64,000 bases of DNA, taken from contig OZ024759.1 of assembly GCA_964016885.1 (NCBI GenBank), forward strand, positions 695,001-759,000, read 5' to 3'. The stretch is from Eledone cirrhosa. Taxonomy: Eukaryota; Mollusca; Cephalopoda; Octopoda; Eledonidae. This document shows positions 43,355 through 59,050 of this stretch, piece after piece (the stretch's first letter is position 1; every line of letters begins with the position of its first letter). Under the pieces are notes generated by a model, which ran no database searches, had not been told where the DNA came from, and saw nothing but the letters and a program-made list of their open reading frames with translations. The translations under genes and the position numbers were made by a program.

Positions 43355-46300
43355 GTAACATGACACAGTCTATATTAGTAACATCACAAAGTCTCTATTA
43401 GTAACATGACAAAGTCTATATTAGTAATATGACAGTCTATATTAGTAACATGACAATGTCTCTATTAGTAACATGACAAAGTCTATATTAGTAACATGAC
43501 AGTCTATATTAGTAACATGACAAAGTCTATATTAGTAACATGACAGTCTATATTGTAACATGACACAGTCTATATTAGTAACATGACACAGTCTATATTA
43601 GTAACATGACATAGTCTATATTAGTAACATGACAAAGTCTATATTAGTAACATGACAGTCTATATTGTAACATGACACAGTCTATATTAGTAACATGACA
43701 CAGTCTATATTAGTAACATGACAGTCTATATTAGTAACATGACAAAGTCTATATTACTAACATGACAAGGTCTATATTAGTAACATGACACCGTCTATAT
43801 TAGTAACATAACACAGTCTATATTAGTAACATGACAGTCTATATTAGTAACATGACACCGTCTATATTAGTAACATAACACAGTCTATATTAGTAACATG
43901 ACAGTCTATATTAGTAACATGACAAAGTCTATATTAGTAGCATGACAAAGTCTATATTAGTAACATGACACAGTCTATATTAGTAACATGACAAGGTCTA
44001 TATTAGTAACATGACAAAGTCTATATTAGTAACATGACAAAGTCTATATTAGTAACATGACACAGTCTATATTAGTAACATGACACAGTCTATATTAGTA
44101 ACATGACACAGTGTATATTAGTAACATGACACAGTCTATATTAGTAACATGGCAAAGTCTATATTAGTAACATGACAAAGTCTATATTAGTAACATGACA
44201 AGGTCTATATTAGTAACATGACAACGTCTATATTAGTAACATAACACAGTCTATATTAGTAACATGACAGTCTATATTAGTAACATGACAAAGTCTATAT
44301 TAGTAGCATGACAAAGTCTATATTAGTAACATGACACAGTCTATATTAGTAACATGACAAGGTCTATATTAGTAACATGACAAAGTCTATATTAGTAACA
44401 TGACAAAGTCTATATTAGTAACATGACAAAGTCTATATTAGTAACATGACACAGTCTATATTAGTAACATGACAGTCTATATTAGTAACATGACAAAGTC
44501 TATATTAGTAGCATGACAAAGTCTATATTAGTAACATGACACAGTCTATATTAGTAACATGACAATCTATATTCGTAACATGACACAGTCTATATTAGTA
44601 ACATGACAAAGTCTATATTAGTAATATGACAGTCTATATTAGTAACATGACAATGTCTCTATTAGTAACATGACAAAGCCTATATTAGTAACATGACAGT
44701 CTATATTAGTAACATGACAAAGTCTATATTAGTAACATGACAGTCTATATTGTAACATGACACAGTCTATATTAGTAACATGACACAGTCTATATTAGTA
44801 ACATGACATAGTCTATATTAGTAACATGACAAAGTCTATATTAGTAACATGACAGTCTATATTGTAACATGACACAGTCTATATTAGTAACATGACACAG
44901 TCTATATTAGTAACATGACAGTCTATATTAGTAACATGACAAAGTCTATATTACTAACATGACAAAGTCTATATTAGTAAAATGACACAGTCTATATTAG
45001 TAACATGACAAAGTCTATATTAGTAACATGACACAGTCTATATTAGTAACATGACATAGTCTATATTAGTAACATGACAAAGTCTATATTAGTAGCATGA
45101 CACAGTCTATATTAGTAACATGACACAGTCTATATTAGTAACATGACAGTCTATATTAGTAACATGACAAAGTCTATATTAGTAGCATGACAAAGTCTAT
45201 ATTAGTAACATGACACAGTCTATATTAGTAACATGACAGTCTATATTAGTAACATGACACAGTCTATATTAGTAACATGACAAAGTCTATATTAGTAGCA
45301 TGACAAAGTCTATATTAGTAACATGACAGTCTATATTAGTAACATGACAAAGTCTATATTAGTAGCATGACAAAGTCTATATTAGTAGCATGACACAGTC
45401 TATATTAGTAACATGACACAGTCTATATTAGTAACATGACACAGTCTATATTAGTAACATGACAAAGTCTATATTAGTAACATGACAAAGTCTATATTAG
45501 TAACATGAAACAGTCTATATTAGTAACATGACAAAGTCTATATTAGTAACATGACACTGTCTATATTAGTAACTTGACAAAGTCTATATTAGTAACATGA
45601 CACAGTCTATATTAGTAACATGACACAGTCTATATTAGTAACATGACAAAGTCTATATTAGTAGCATGACAAAGTCTATATTAGTAACATGACAAAGTCT
45701 ATATTAGTAACATGACACAGTCTATATTAGTAACATGACAAAGACTATATTAGTAACATGGCAGTCTATTTTAGTAACATGACAAAGTCTATATTAGTAA
45801 CATGACAGTCTATATTAGTAACATGACAGTCTATATTAGTAGCATGACAAAGTCTATATTAGTAACATGACACAGTCTATATTAGTAACATGACATAGTC
45901 TATATTAGTAACATGACACAGTCTATATTAGTAGCATGACAAAGTCTATATTAGTAACATGACAAAGTCTATATTAGTAACATGACACAGTCTATATTAG
46001 TACCATGACAAAGTCTATATTAGTAACATGACACAGTCTATATTAGTAGCATGACAAAGTCTATATTAGTAACATGACACAGTCTATATTAGTAACATGA
46101 CACAGTCTATATTAGTAACATGACAAAGTCTATATTAGTAACATGACAAAGTCTATATTACTAACATGACAAAGTCTATATTAGTAACATGACACAGTCT
46201 ATATTAGTAACATGACAAAGTCTATATTAGTAACATGACACAGTCTATATTAGTAACATGACACAGTCTATATTAGTAACATGACACAGTCTATATTAGT

Positions 46301-49300
46301 AACATGACAAAGTCTATATTAGTAACATGACAAAGTCTATATTAGTAACATGACAGTCTATATTAATAACATGACACAGTCTATATTAGTAACATGACAA
46401 AGTCTCTATTAGTAACATGACAAAGTCTATATTAGTAACATGACAGTCTATATTAGTAACATGACAAAGTCTCTATTAGTAACATGACAAAGTCTATATT
46501 AGTAACATGACAGTCTATATTAGTAACATGACAAAGTCTATATTAGTAACATGACAGTCTATATTGTAACATGACACAGTCTATATTAGTAACATGACAC
46601 AGTCTATATTTGTAACATGACATAGTCTATATTAGTAACATGACAAAGTCTATATTAGTAACATGACAGTCTATATTGTAACATGACACAGTCTATATTA
46701 GTAACATGACACAGTCTATATTAGTAACATGACAAAGTCTATATTAGTAGCATGACACAGTCTATATTAGTAACATGACACAGTCTATATTAGTAACATG
46801 ACAGTCTATATTAGTAACATGACAAAGTCTATATTAGTAGCATGACAAAGTCTATATTAGTAACATGACACAGTCTATATTAGTAACATGACAATCTATA
46901 TTAGTAACATGACACAGTCTATATTAGTAACATGACAAAGTCTATATTAGTAGCATGACAAAGTCTATATTAGTAATATGACAGTCTATATTAGTAACAT
47001 GACAAAGTCTATATTAGTAGCATGACAAAGTCTATATTAGTAGCATGACACAGTCTATATTAGTAACATGACACAGTCTATATTAGTAACATGACACAGT
47101 CTATATTAGTAACATGATTAGGTCTATATAAGTAGCATGACAAAGTCTATATTAGTAACATGACAAAGTCTATATTAGTAACATGACACAGTCTATATTA
47201 GTAACATGACAAAGTCTATATTAGTAACATGACAAAGTCTATATTAGTAACATGACACAGTCTATATTAGTAACATGACAAAGTCTATATTAGTAACATG
47301 ACACTATCTATATTAGTAACTTGACAAAGTCTATATTAGTAACATGACACAGTCTATATTAGTAACATGACACAGTCTATATTAGTAACATGACAAAGTC
47401 TATATTAGTAGCATGACAAAGTCTATATTAGTAACATGACAAAGTCTATATTAGTAACATGACACAGTCTATATTAGTAACATGACAAAGTCTATATTAG
47501 TAGCATGACAAAGTCTATATTAGTAACATGACAAAGTCTATATTAGTAACATGACACAGTCTATATTAGTAACATGACAAAGTCTATATTAGTAACATGA
47601 CACAGTCTATATTAGTAACATGACAAAGTCTATATTAGTAGCATGACAAAGTCTATATTAGTAACATGACACAGTCTATATTAGTAACATGACAAAGTCT
47701 ATATTAGTAACATGACAAAGTCTATATTAGTAACATGACAAAGTCTATATTAGTAACATGACAAAGTCTATATTAGTAACATGACACAGTCTATATTAGT
47801 AACATGACAGTCTATATTAGTAGCATGACAAAGTCTATATTAGTAACATGACAAAGTCTATATTAGTAACATGACACAGTCTATATTAGTAACATGACAC
47901 AGTCTATATTAGTAACATGACACCGTCTATATTAGTAACATAACACAGTCTATATTAGTAACATGACAGTCTATATTAGTAACATGACAAAGTCTATATT
48001 AGTAGCATGACAAAGTCTATATTAGTAACATGACACAGTCTATATTAGTAACATGACAAGGTCTATATTAGTAACATGACAAAGTCTATATTAGTAACAT
48101 GACAAAGTCTATATTAGTAACATGACAAAGTCTATATTAGTAACATGACACAGTCTATATTAGTAACATGACAGTCTATATTAGTAACATGACAAAGTCT
48201 ATATTAGTAGCATGACAAAGTCTATATTAGTAACATGACACAGTCTATATTAGTAACATGACAATCTATATTCGTAACATGACACAGTCTATATTAGTAA
48301 CATGACAAAGTCTATATTAGTAGCATGACAAAGTCTATATTAGTAACATGACAGTCTATATTAGTAACATGACAAAGTCTATATTAGTAGCATGACAAAG
48401 TCTATATTAGTAGCATGACACAGTCTATATTATTAACATGACACAGTCTATATTAGTAACATGGCACAGTCTATATTAGTAACATGACAAAGTCTATATT
48501 AGTAGCATGACAAAGTCTATATTAGTAACATGACAAAGTCTATATTAGTAACATGACACAGTCTATATTAGTAACATGACAAAGTCTATATTAGTAACAT
48601 GACAAAGTCTATATTAGTAACATGACACAGTCTATATTAGTAACATGACAGTCTATATTGTAACATGACACAGTCTATATTAGTAACATGACACAGTCTA
48701 TATTAGTAACATGACAAAGTCTATATTAGTAGCATGACACAGTCTATATTAGTAACATGACACAGTCTATATTAGTAACATGACAGTCTATATTAGTAAC
48801 ATGACAAAGTCTATATTAGTAGCATGACAAAGTCTATATTAGTAACATGACACAGTCTATATTAGTAACATGACAATCTATATTAGTAACATGACACAGT
48901 CTATATTAGTAACATGACAAAGTCTATATTAGTAGCATGACAAAGTCTATATTAGTAATATGACAGTCTATATTAGTAACATGACAAAGTCTATATTAGT
49001 AGCATGACAAAGTCTATATTAGTAGCATGACACAGTCTATATTAGTAACATGACACAGTCTATATTAGTAACATGACACAGTCTATATTAGTAACATGAT
49101 TAGGTCTATATAAGTAGCATGACAAAGTCTATATTAGTAACATGACAAAGTCTATATTAGTAACATGACACAGTCTATATTAGTAACATGACAAAGTCTA
49201 TATTAGTAACATGACAAAGTCTATATTAGTAACATGACACAGTCTATATTAGTAACATGACAAAGTCTATATTAGTAACATGACACTATCTATATTAGTA

Positions 49301-52300
49301 ACTTGACAAAGTCTATATTAGTAACATGACACAGTCTATATTAGTAACATGACACAGTCTATATTAGTAACATGACAAAGTCTATATTAGTAGCATGACA
49401 AAGTCTATATTAGTAACATGACAAAGTCTATATTAGTAACATGACACAGTCTATATTAGTAACATGACACAGTCTATATTAGTAACATGACAGTCTATAT
49501 TAGTAACATGACAAAGTCTATATTAGTAGCATGACAAAGTCTATATTAGTAACATGACACAGTCTATATTAGTAACATGACAATCTATATTAGTAACATG
49601 ACACAGTCTATATTAGTAACATGACAAAGTCTATATTAGTAGCATGACAAAGTCTATATTAGTAATATGACAGTCTATATTAGTAACATGACAAAGTCTA
49701 TATTAGTAGCATGACAAAGTCTATATTAGTAGCATGACACAGTCTATATTAGTAACATGACACAGTCTATATTAGTAACATGACACAGTCTATATTAGTA
49801 ACATGATTAGGTCTATATAAGTAGCATGACAAAGTCTATATTAGTAACATGACAAAGTCTATATTAGTAACATGACACAGTCTATATTAGTAACATGACA
49901 AAGTCTATATTAGTAACATGACAAAGTCTATATTAGTAACATGACACAGTCTATATTAGTAACATGACAAAGTCTATATTAGTAACATGACACTATCTAT
50001 ATTAGTAACTTGACAAAGTCTATATTAGTAACATGACACAGTCTATATTAGTAACATGACACAGTCTATATTAGTAACATGACAAAGTCTATATTAGTAG
50101 CATGACAAAGTCTATATTAGTAACATGACAAAGTCTATATTAGTAACATGACACAGTCTATATTAGTAACATGACAAAGTCTATATTAGTAGCATGACAA
50201 AGTCTATATTAGTAACATGACAAAGTCTATATTAGTAACATGACACAGTCTATATTAGTAACATGACAAAGTCTATATTAGTAACATGACACAGTCTATA
50301 TTAGTAACATGACAAAGTCTATATTAGTAGCATGACAAAGTCTATATTAGTAACATGACACAGTCTATATTAGTAACATGACAAAGTCTATATTAGTAAC
50401 ATGACAAAGTCTATATTAGTAACATGACAAAGTCTATATTAGTAACATGACAAAGTCTATATTAGTAACATGACACAGTCTATATTAGTAACATGACAGT
50501 CTATATTAGTAGCATGACAAAGTCTATATTAGTAACATGACAAAGTCTATATTAGTAACATGACACAGTCTATATTAGTAACATGACACAGTCTATATTA
50601 GTAACATGACACAGTCTATATTAGTAACATGACAAGGTCTATATTAGTAACATGACACCGTCTATATTAGTAACATAACACAGTCTATATTAGTAACATG
50701 ACAGTCTATATTAGTAACATGACAAAGTCTATATTAGTAGCATGACAAAGTCTATATTAGTAACATGACACAGTCTATATTAGTAACATGACAAGGTCTA
50801 TATTAGTAACATGACAAAGTCTATATTAGTAACATGACAAAGTCTATATTAGTAACATGACAAAGTCTATATTAGTAACATGACACAGTCTATATTAGTA
50901 ACATGACAGTCTATATTAGTAACATGACAAAGTCTATATTAGTAGCATGACAAAGTCTATATTAGTAACATGACACAGTCTATATTAGTAACATGACAAT
51001 CTATATTCGTAACATGACACAGTCTATATTAGTAACATGACAAAGTCTATATTAGTAGCATGACAAAGTCTATATTAGTAACATGACAGTCTATATTAGT
51101 AACATGACAAAGTCTATATTAGTAGCATGACAAAGTCTATTTTAGTAGCATGACACAGTCTATATTAGTAACATGACACAGTCTATATTAGTAACATGGC
51201 ACAGTCTATATTAGTAACATGACAAAGTCTATATTAGTAGCATGACAAAGTCTATATTAGTAACATGACAAAGTCTATATTAGTAACATGACACAGTCTA
51301 TATTAGTAACATGACAAAGTCTATATTAGTAACATGACAAAGTCTATATTAGTAACATGACACAGTCTATATTAGTAACATGACACAGTCTATATTAGTA
51401 ACATGACAGTCTATATTGTAACATGACACAGTCTATATTAGTAACATGACACAGTCTATATTAGTAACATGACAAAGTCTATATTAGTAGCATGACACAG
51501 TCTATATTAGTAACATGACACAGTCTATATTAGTAACATGACAGTCTATATTAGTAACATGACAAAGTCTATATTAGTAGCATGACAAAGTCTATATTAG
51601 TAACATGACACAGTCTATATTAGTAACATGACACTCTATATTAGTAACATGACACAGTCTATATTAGTAACATGACAAAGTCTATATTAGTAGCATGACA
51701 AAGTCTATATTAGTAATATGACAGTCTATATTAGTAACATGACAAAGTCTATATTAGTAGCATGACAAAGTCTATATTAGTAGCATGACACAGTCTATAT
51801 TAGTAACATGACACAGTCTATATTAGTAACATGACACAGTCTATATTAGTAACATGATTAGGTCTATATAAGTAGCATGACAAAGTCTATATTAGTAACA
51901 TGACAAAGTCTATATTAGTAACATGACACAGTCTATATTAGTAACATGACAAAGTCTATATTAGTAACATGACAAAGTCTATATTAGTAACATGACACAG
52001 TCTATATTAGTAACATGACAAAGTCTATATTAGTAACATGACACTATCTATATTAGTAACTTGACAAAGTCTATATTAGTAACATGACACAGTCTATATT
52101 AGTAACATGACACAGTCTATATTAGTAACATGACAAAGTCTATATTAGTAGCATGACAAAGTCTATATTAGTAACATGACAAAGTCTATATTAGTAACAT
52201 GACACAGTCTATATTAGTAACATGACAAAGTCTATATTAGTAGCATGACAAAGTCTATATTAGTAACATGACAAAGTCTATATTAGTAACATGACACAGT

Positions 52301-55137
52301 CTATATTAGTAACATGACAAAGTCTATATTAGTAACATGACACAGTCTATATTAGTAACATGACAAAGTCTATATTAGTAGCATGACAAAGTCTATATTA
52401 GTAACATGACACAGTCTATATTAGTAACATGACAAAGTCTATATTAGTAACATGACAAAGTCTATATTAGTAACATGACAAAGTCTATATTAGTAACATG
52501 ACAAAGTCTATATTAGTAGCATGACAAAGTCTATATTAGTAACATGACACAGTCTATATTAGTAACATGACAAAGTCTATATTAGTAACATGACAAAGTC
52601 TATATTAGTAACATGACAAAGTCTATATTAGTAACATGACAAAGTCTATATTAGTAACATGACACAGTCTATATTAGTAACATGACAGTCTATATTAGTA
52701 GCATGACAAAGTCTATATTAGTAACATGACAAAGTCTATATTAGTAACATGACACAGTCTATATTAGTAACATGACACAGTCTATATTAGTAACATGACA
52801 CAGTGTATATTAGTAACATGACACAGTCTATATTAGTAACATGGCAAAGTCTATATTAGTAACATGACAAAGTCTATATTAGTAACATGACAAGGTCTAT
52901 ATTAGTAACATGACACCGTCTATATTAGTAACATAACACAGTCTATATTAGTAACATGACAGTCTATATTAGTAACATGACAAAGTCTATATTAGTAGCA
53001 TGACAAAGTCTATATTAGTAACATGACACAGTCTATATTAGTAACATGACAAGGTCTATATTAGTAACATTACAAAGTCTATATTAGTAACATGACAAAG
53101 TCTATATTAGTAACATGACAAAGTCTATATTAGTAACATGACACAGTCTATATTAGTAACATGACAGTCTATATTAGTAACATGACAAAGTCTATATTAG
53201 TAGCATGACAAAGTCTATATTAGTAACATGACACAGTCTATATTAGTAACATGACAATCTATATTCGTAACATGACACAGTCTATATTAGTAACATGACA
53301 AAGTCTATATTAGTAGCATGACAAAGTCTATATTAGTAACATGACAGTCTATATTAGTAACATGACAAAGTCTATATTAGTAGCATGACAAAGTCTATAT
53401 TAGTAGCATGACACAGTCTATATTAGTAACATGACACAGTCTATATTAGTAACATGGCACAGTCTATATTAGTAACATGACAAAGTCTATATTAGTAGCA
53501 TGACAAAGTCTATATTAGTAACATGACAAAGTCTATATTAGTAACATGACACAGTCTATATTAGTAACATGACAAAGTCTATATTAGTAACATGACAAAG
53601 TCTATATTAGTAACATGACACAGTCTATATTAGTAACATGACACAGTCTATATTAGTAACATGACAGTCTATATTGTAACATGACACAGTCTATATTAGT
53701 AACATGACACAGTCTATATTAGTAACATGACAAAGTCTATATTAGTAGCATGACACAGTCTATATTAGTAACATGACACAGTCTATATTAGTAACATGAC
53801 AGTCTATATTAGTAACATGACAAAGTCTATATTAGTAGCATGACAAAGTCTATATTAGTAACATGACACAGTCTATATTAGTAACATGACACTCTATATT
53901 AGTAACATGACACAGTCTATATTAGTAACATGACAAAGTCTATATTAGTAGCATGACAAAGTCTATATTAGTAATATGACAGTCTATATTAGTAACATGA
54001 CAAAGTCTATATTAGTAGCATGACAAAGTCTATATTAGTAGCATGACACAGTCTATATTAGTAACATGACACAGTCTATATTAGTAACATGACACAGTCT
54101 ATATTAGTAACATGATTAGGTCTATATAAGTAGCATGACAAAGTCTATATTAGTAACATGACAAAGTCTATATTAGTAACATGACACAGTCTATATTAGT
54201 AACATGACAAAGTCTATATTAGTAACATGACAAAGTCTATATTAGTAACATGACACAGTCTATATTAGTAACATGACAAAGTCTATATTAGTAACATGAC
54301 ACTATCTATATTAGTAACTTGACAAAGTCTATATTAGTAACATGACACAGTCTATGTTAGTAACATGACACAGTCTATATTAGTAACATGACAAAGTCTA
54401 TATTAGTAGCATGACAAAGTCTATATTAGTAACATGACAAAGTCTATATTAGTAACATGACACAGTCTATATTAGTAACATGACAAAGTCTATATTAGTA
54501 GCATGACAAAGTCTATATTAGTAACATGACAAAGTCTATATTAGTAACATGACACAGTCTATATTAGTAACATGACAAAGTCTATATTAGTAACATGACA
54601 CAGTCTATATTAGTAACATGACAAAGTCTATATTAGTAGCATGACAAAGTCTATATTAGTAACATGACACAGTCTATATTAGTAACATGACAAAGTCTAT
54701 ATTAGTAACATGACAAAGTCTATATTAGTAACATGACAAAGTCTATATTAGTAACATGACAAAGTCTATATTAGTAACATGACACAGTCTATATTAGTAA
54801 CATGACAGTCTATATTAGTAGCATGACAAAGTCTATATTAGTAACATGACAAAGTCTATATTAGTAACATGACACAGTCTATATTAGTAACATGACACAG
54901 TCTATATTAGTAACATGACACAGTGTATATTAGTAACATGACACAGTCTATATTAGTAACATGGCAAAGTCTATATTAGTAACATGACAAAGTCTATATT
55001 AGTAACATGACAAGGTCTATATTAGTAACATGACACCGTCTATATTAGTAACATAACACAGTCTATATTAGTAACATGACAGTCTATATTAGTAACATGA
55101 CAAAGTCTATATTAGTAGCATGACAAAGTCTATATTA
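43355..55137 (+). repeat. 11.8-kb superunit, copy 2
   Basis: Tandem copy of 31,549-43,354. Differences are few: GCC for GTC near 44,690, ACA for ATA near 45,909, loss of three monomers (69 bp) at about 50,624 and gain of two (46 bp) at 50,760-50,805. At its end the GTAGC monomer is followed by an ACA then an AAGG monomer (55,161) instead of CATCAC, so no third copy begins. The high similarity suggests a young duplication. An assembly duplication cannot be excluded from sequence alone, though the distinct indels and substitutions argue for two real copies. Confidence 0.88.
50760..50805 (+). repeat. Two extra monomers in superunit copy 2
   Basis: An ACA and an AAGG monomer lie between the GTAGC monomer (50,737) and an AAA monomer (50,806). 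In superunit copy 1 the corresponding GTAGC monomer (39,000) is followed directly by AAA at 39,023. With the 69-bp loss upstream this gives the net 23-bp shift between the copies. Confidence 0.8.
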
Positions 55138-57228
55138 GTAACATGACACAGTCTATATTAGTAACATGACAAGGTCTATATTAGTAACATGACAAAGTCT
55201 ATATTAGTAACATGACAAAGTCTATATTAGTAACATGACAAAGTCTATATTAGTAACATGACACAGTCTATATTAGTAACATGACAGTCTATATTAGTAA
55301 CATGACAAAGTCTATATTAGTAGCATGACAAAGTCTATATTAGTAACATGACACAGTCTATATTAGTAACATGACAATCTATACTCGTAACATGACACAG
55401 TCTATATTAGTAACATGACAAAGTCTATATTAGTAGCATGACAAAGTCTATATTAGTAACATGACAGTCTATATTAGTAACATGACAAAGTCTATATTAG
55501 TAGCATGACAAAGTCTATATTAGTAGCATGACACAGTCTATATTAGTAACATGACACAGTCTATATTAGTAACATGGCACAGTCTATATTAGTAACATGA
55601 CAAAGTCTATATTAGTAGCATGACAAAGTCTATATTAGTAACATGACAAAGTCTATATTAGTAACATGACACAGTCTATATTAGTAACATGACAAAGTCT
55701 ATATTAGTAACATGACAAAGTCTATATTAGTAACATGACACAGTCTATATTAGTAACATGACAAAGTCTATATTAGTAACATGACACTGTCTATATTAGT
55801 AACTTGACAAAGTCTATATTAGTAACATGACACAGTCTATATAAGTAACATGACACAGTCTATATTAGTAACATGACAAAGTCTATATTAGTAGCATGAC
55901 AAAGTCTATATTAGTAACATGACACAGTCTATATTAGTAACATGACAGTCTATATTAGTAGCATGACAAAGTCTATATTAGTAACATGACACAGTCTATA
56001 TTAGTAACATGACAAAGTCTATATTAGTAACATGACACAGTCTATATTAGTAACATGACAAAGTCTATATTAGTAACATGACACAGTCTATATTAGTAAC
56101 ATGACAAAGTCTATATTAGTAGCATGACAAAGTCTATATTAGTAACATGACACAGTCTATATTAGTAACATGACAAAGTCTATATTAGTAACATGACAAA
56201 GTCTATATTAGTAACATGACAAAGTCTATATTAGTAACATGACAAAGTCTATATTAGTAACATGACACAGTCTATATTAGTAACATGACACAGTCTATAT
56301 TAGTAACATGACACAGTCTATATTAGTAACATGACACAGTCTATATTAGTAACATGACAAAGTCTATATTAGTAACATGGCAAAGTCTATATTAGTAACA
56401 TGACAAAGTCTATATTAGTAACATGACATGGTCTATATTAGTAACATGACACAGTCTATATTAGTAACATGACACAGTCTATATTAGTAACATGACAGTC
56501 TATATTAGTAACATGACAAAGTCTATATTAGTAACATGACAAAGTCTATATTAGTAACATGACACAGTCTATATTAGTAACATAACAGTCTATATTAGTA
56601 ACATGACACATTCTATATTAGTAACATGACAAAGTCTATATTAGTAACATGACAAAGTCTATATTAGTAACATGACACAGTCTATATTAGTAGCATGACA
56701 AAGTCTATATTAGTAACATGACAGTCCATATTAGTAACATGACGAAGTCTATATTAGTAACATGACAAAGTCTATATTAGTAACATGACAGTCTATATTA
56801 GTAACATGACAAAGTCTATATTAGTAACATGACACAGTCTATATTAGTAACATGACAAAGTCTCTATTAATAACATGACAAAGTCTATATTAGTAACATG
56901 ACAGTCTATATTAGTAACATGACAAAGTCTCTATTAGTAACATGACAAAGTCTATATTAGTAACATGACAGTCTATATTAGTAACATGACAAAGTCTATA
57001 TTAGTAACATGACAGTCTATATTGTAACATGACACAGTCTATATTAGTAACATGACACAGTCTATATTAGTAACATGACAGTCTATATTAGTAACATGAC
57101 AAAGTATATATTAGTAACATGACAAAGACTATATTAGTAACATGACAAAGTCTATATTAGTAGCATGACACAGTCTATATTAGTAACATGACAAGGTCTA
57201 TATTAGTAACATGACACAGTCTATATTA
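55138..57228 (+). repeat. Transition segment between zones C and D
   Basis: Satellite without a private tandem HOR. From before 54,961 to about 55,950 it aligns with 11,571-12,560 at offset 43,390 (GGCAAAG, AAGG, TTCG at 55,386, TATATAAG at 55,841). Farther on, CATAACAG, CACATTC and GTCCATATT monomers near 56,580-56,730 resemble the 13,460-13,570 series in order. It also holds the last 20-bp monomer I saw (near 57,020) and scattered private changes such as GACATGGTC near 56,425, GACGAAG near 56,743 and AAAGTATATA near 57,105. Confidence 0.75.
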
Positions 57229-59050
57229 GTAACATGACAAAGTCTATATTAGTAGAATGACACAGTCTATATTAGTAACATGACACAGTCTATATTAGTA
57301 ACATGACAGTCTATATTAGTAACATGACAAAGTCTATATTAGTAGCATGACAAAGTCTATATTAGTAACATGACACAGTCTATATTAGTAACTTGACAAT
57401 CTATATTAGTAACATGACACAGTCTATATTAGTAACATGACAAAGTCTATATTAGTAGCATGACAAAGTCTATATTAGTAACATGACAGTCTATATTAGT
57501 AACATGACAAAGTCTATATTAGTAGCATGACAAGGTCTATATTAGTAGCATGACACAGTCTATATTAGTAACATGACACAGTCTATATTAGTAACATGAC
57601 ACAGTCTATATTAGTAACATGACAAAGTCTATATTAGTAGCATGACAAAGTCTATATTAGCAACATGACAAAGTCTATATTAGTAACATAACACAGTCTA
57701 TATTAGTAACATGACAAAGTCTATATTATTAACATGACAAAGTCTATATTAGTAACACGACACAGTCTATATTAGTAACATGACAAAGTCTATATTAGTA
57801 ACATGACAGTGTCTATATTAGTTACTTGACAAAGTCTATATTAGTAACATGACACAGTCTATATTAGTAACATGACACAGTCTATATTAGTAACATGACA
57901 AAGTCTATATTAGTAGCATGACAAAGTCTATATTAGTAACATGACAAAGTCTATATTAGTAACATGACACAGTCTATATTAGTAACATGACAAAGTCTAT
58001 ATTAGTAACATGACACAGTCTATAATAGTAACATGACAAAGTCTATATTAGTAACATGACAGTCTATATTAGTAACATGACAGTCTATATTAGTAGCATG
58101 ACAAAGTCTATATTAGTAACATGACAAAGTCTATATTAGTAACATGACACAGTCTATATTAGTAACATGACACAGTCTATATTAGTAACATGAAAGTCTA
58201 TATTAGTATCATGACAAAGTCTATATTAGTAACATGACACAGTCTATATTAGTAACAAGACATACTCTATATTAGTAACATGACAAAGTCTATATTAGTA
58301 GCATGACAAAGTCTATATTAGTAACATGACAAAGTCTATATTAGTAACATGACACAGTCTATGTTAGTAACATGACAAAGTCTATATTAGTAACATGACA
58401 CAGTCTATATTAGTAACATGACAAAGTCTATATTAGTAGCATGACAAAGTCTATATTAGTAACATGACATAGTCTATATTAGTAACATGACAAAGTCTAT
58501 ATTAGTAACATGACAAAGACTATATTAGTAACATGACAAAGTCTATATTAGTAACATGACAAAGTCTATATTAGTAACATGACACAGTCTATATTAGTAA
58601 CATGACAGTCTATATTAGTAGCATGACAAAGTCTATATTAGTAACATGACAAAGTCTATATTAGTAACATGACACAGTCTATATTAGTAACATGACACAG
58701 TCTATATTAGTAACATGACACAGTCTATATTAGTAACATGACAAAGTCTATATTAGTAACATGGCAAAGTCTATATTAGTAACATGACAAAGTCTATATT
58801 AGTAACATGACAAGGTCTATATTAGTAACATGACACAGTCTATATTAGTAACATGACAGTCTATATTAGTAACATGACACATTCTATATTAGTAACATGA
58901 CAAAGTCTATATTAGTAGCATGACAAAGTCTATATTAGTAACATGACAGTCTATATTAGTAACATGACAAAGTCTATATTAGTAGCATGACAAAGTCTAC
59001 ATTAGTAGCATGACACAGTCTATATTAGTAACATGACACAGTCTATATTA
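57229..59050 (+). repeat. Zone D higher-order repeat, copy 1 (1,822 bp)
   Basis: About 80 monomers. Markers: GTAGAATG at 57,252, AATCT near 57,397, CACTG-CTTG near 57,805 (here with extra changes, CAGTGTC and GTTACTTG), GTATC near 58,206, CAAGACATAC near 58,256, TATGTTAG near 58,370 and CACATTC near 58,880. All recur 1,822 bp later except the copy-specific substitutions. It starts at an AAA monomer where homology with the next copy begins. Confidence 0.87.

Noticed and set aside
31549..55137. 11.8-kb duplication as a pure assembly artefact
   Set aside because: Not adopted as the main reading because the copies differ by a 69-bp loss, a 46-bp gain and single-base changes (near 44,690 and 45,909), and the right end leads to a different monomer order. 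It remains testable with long reads.
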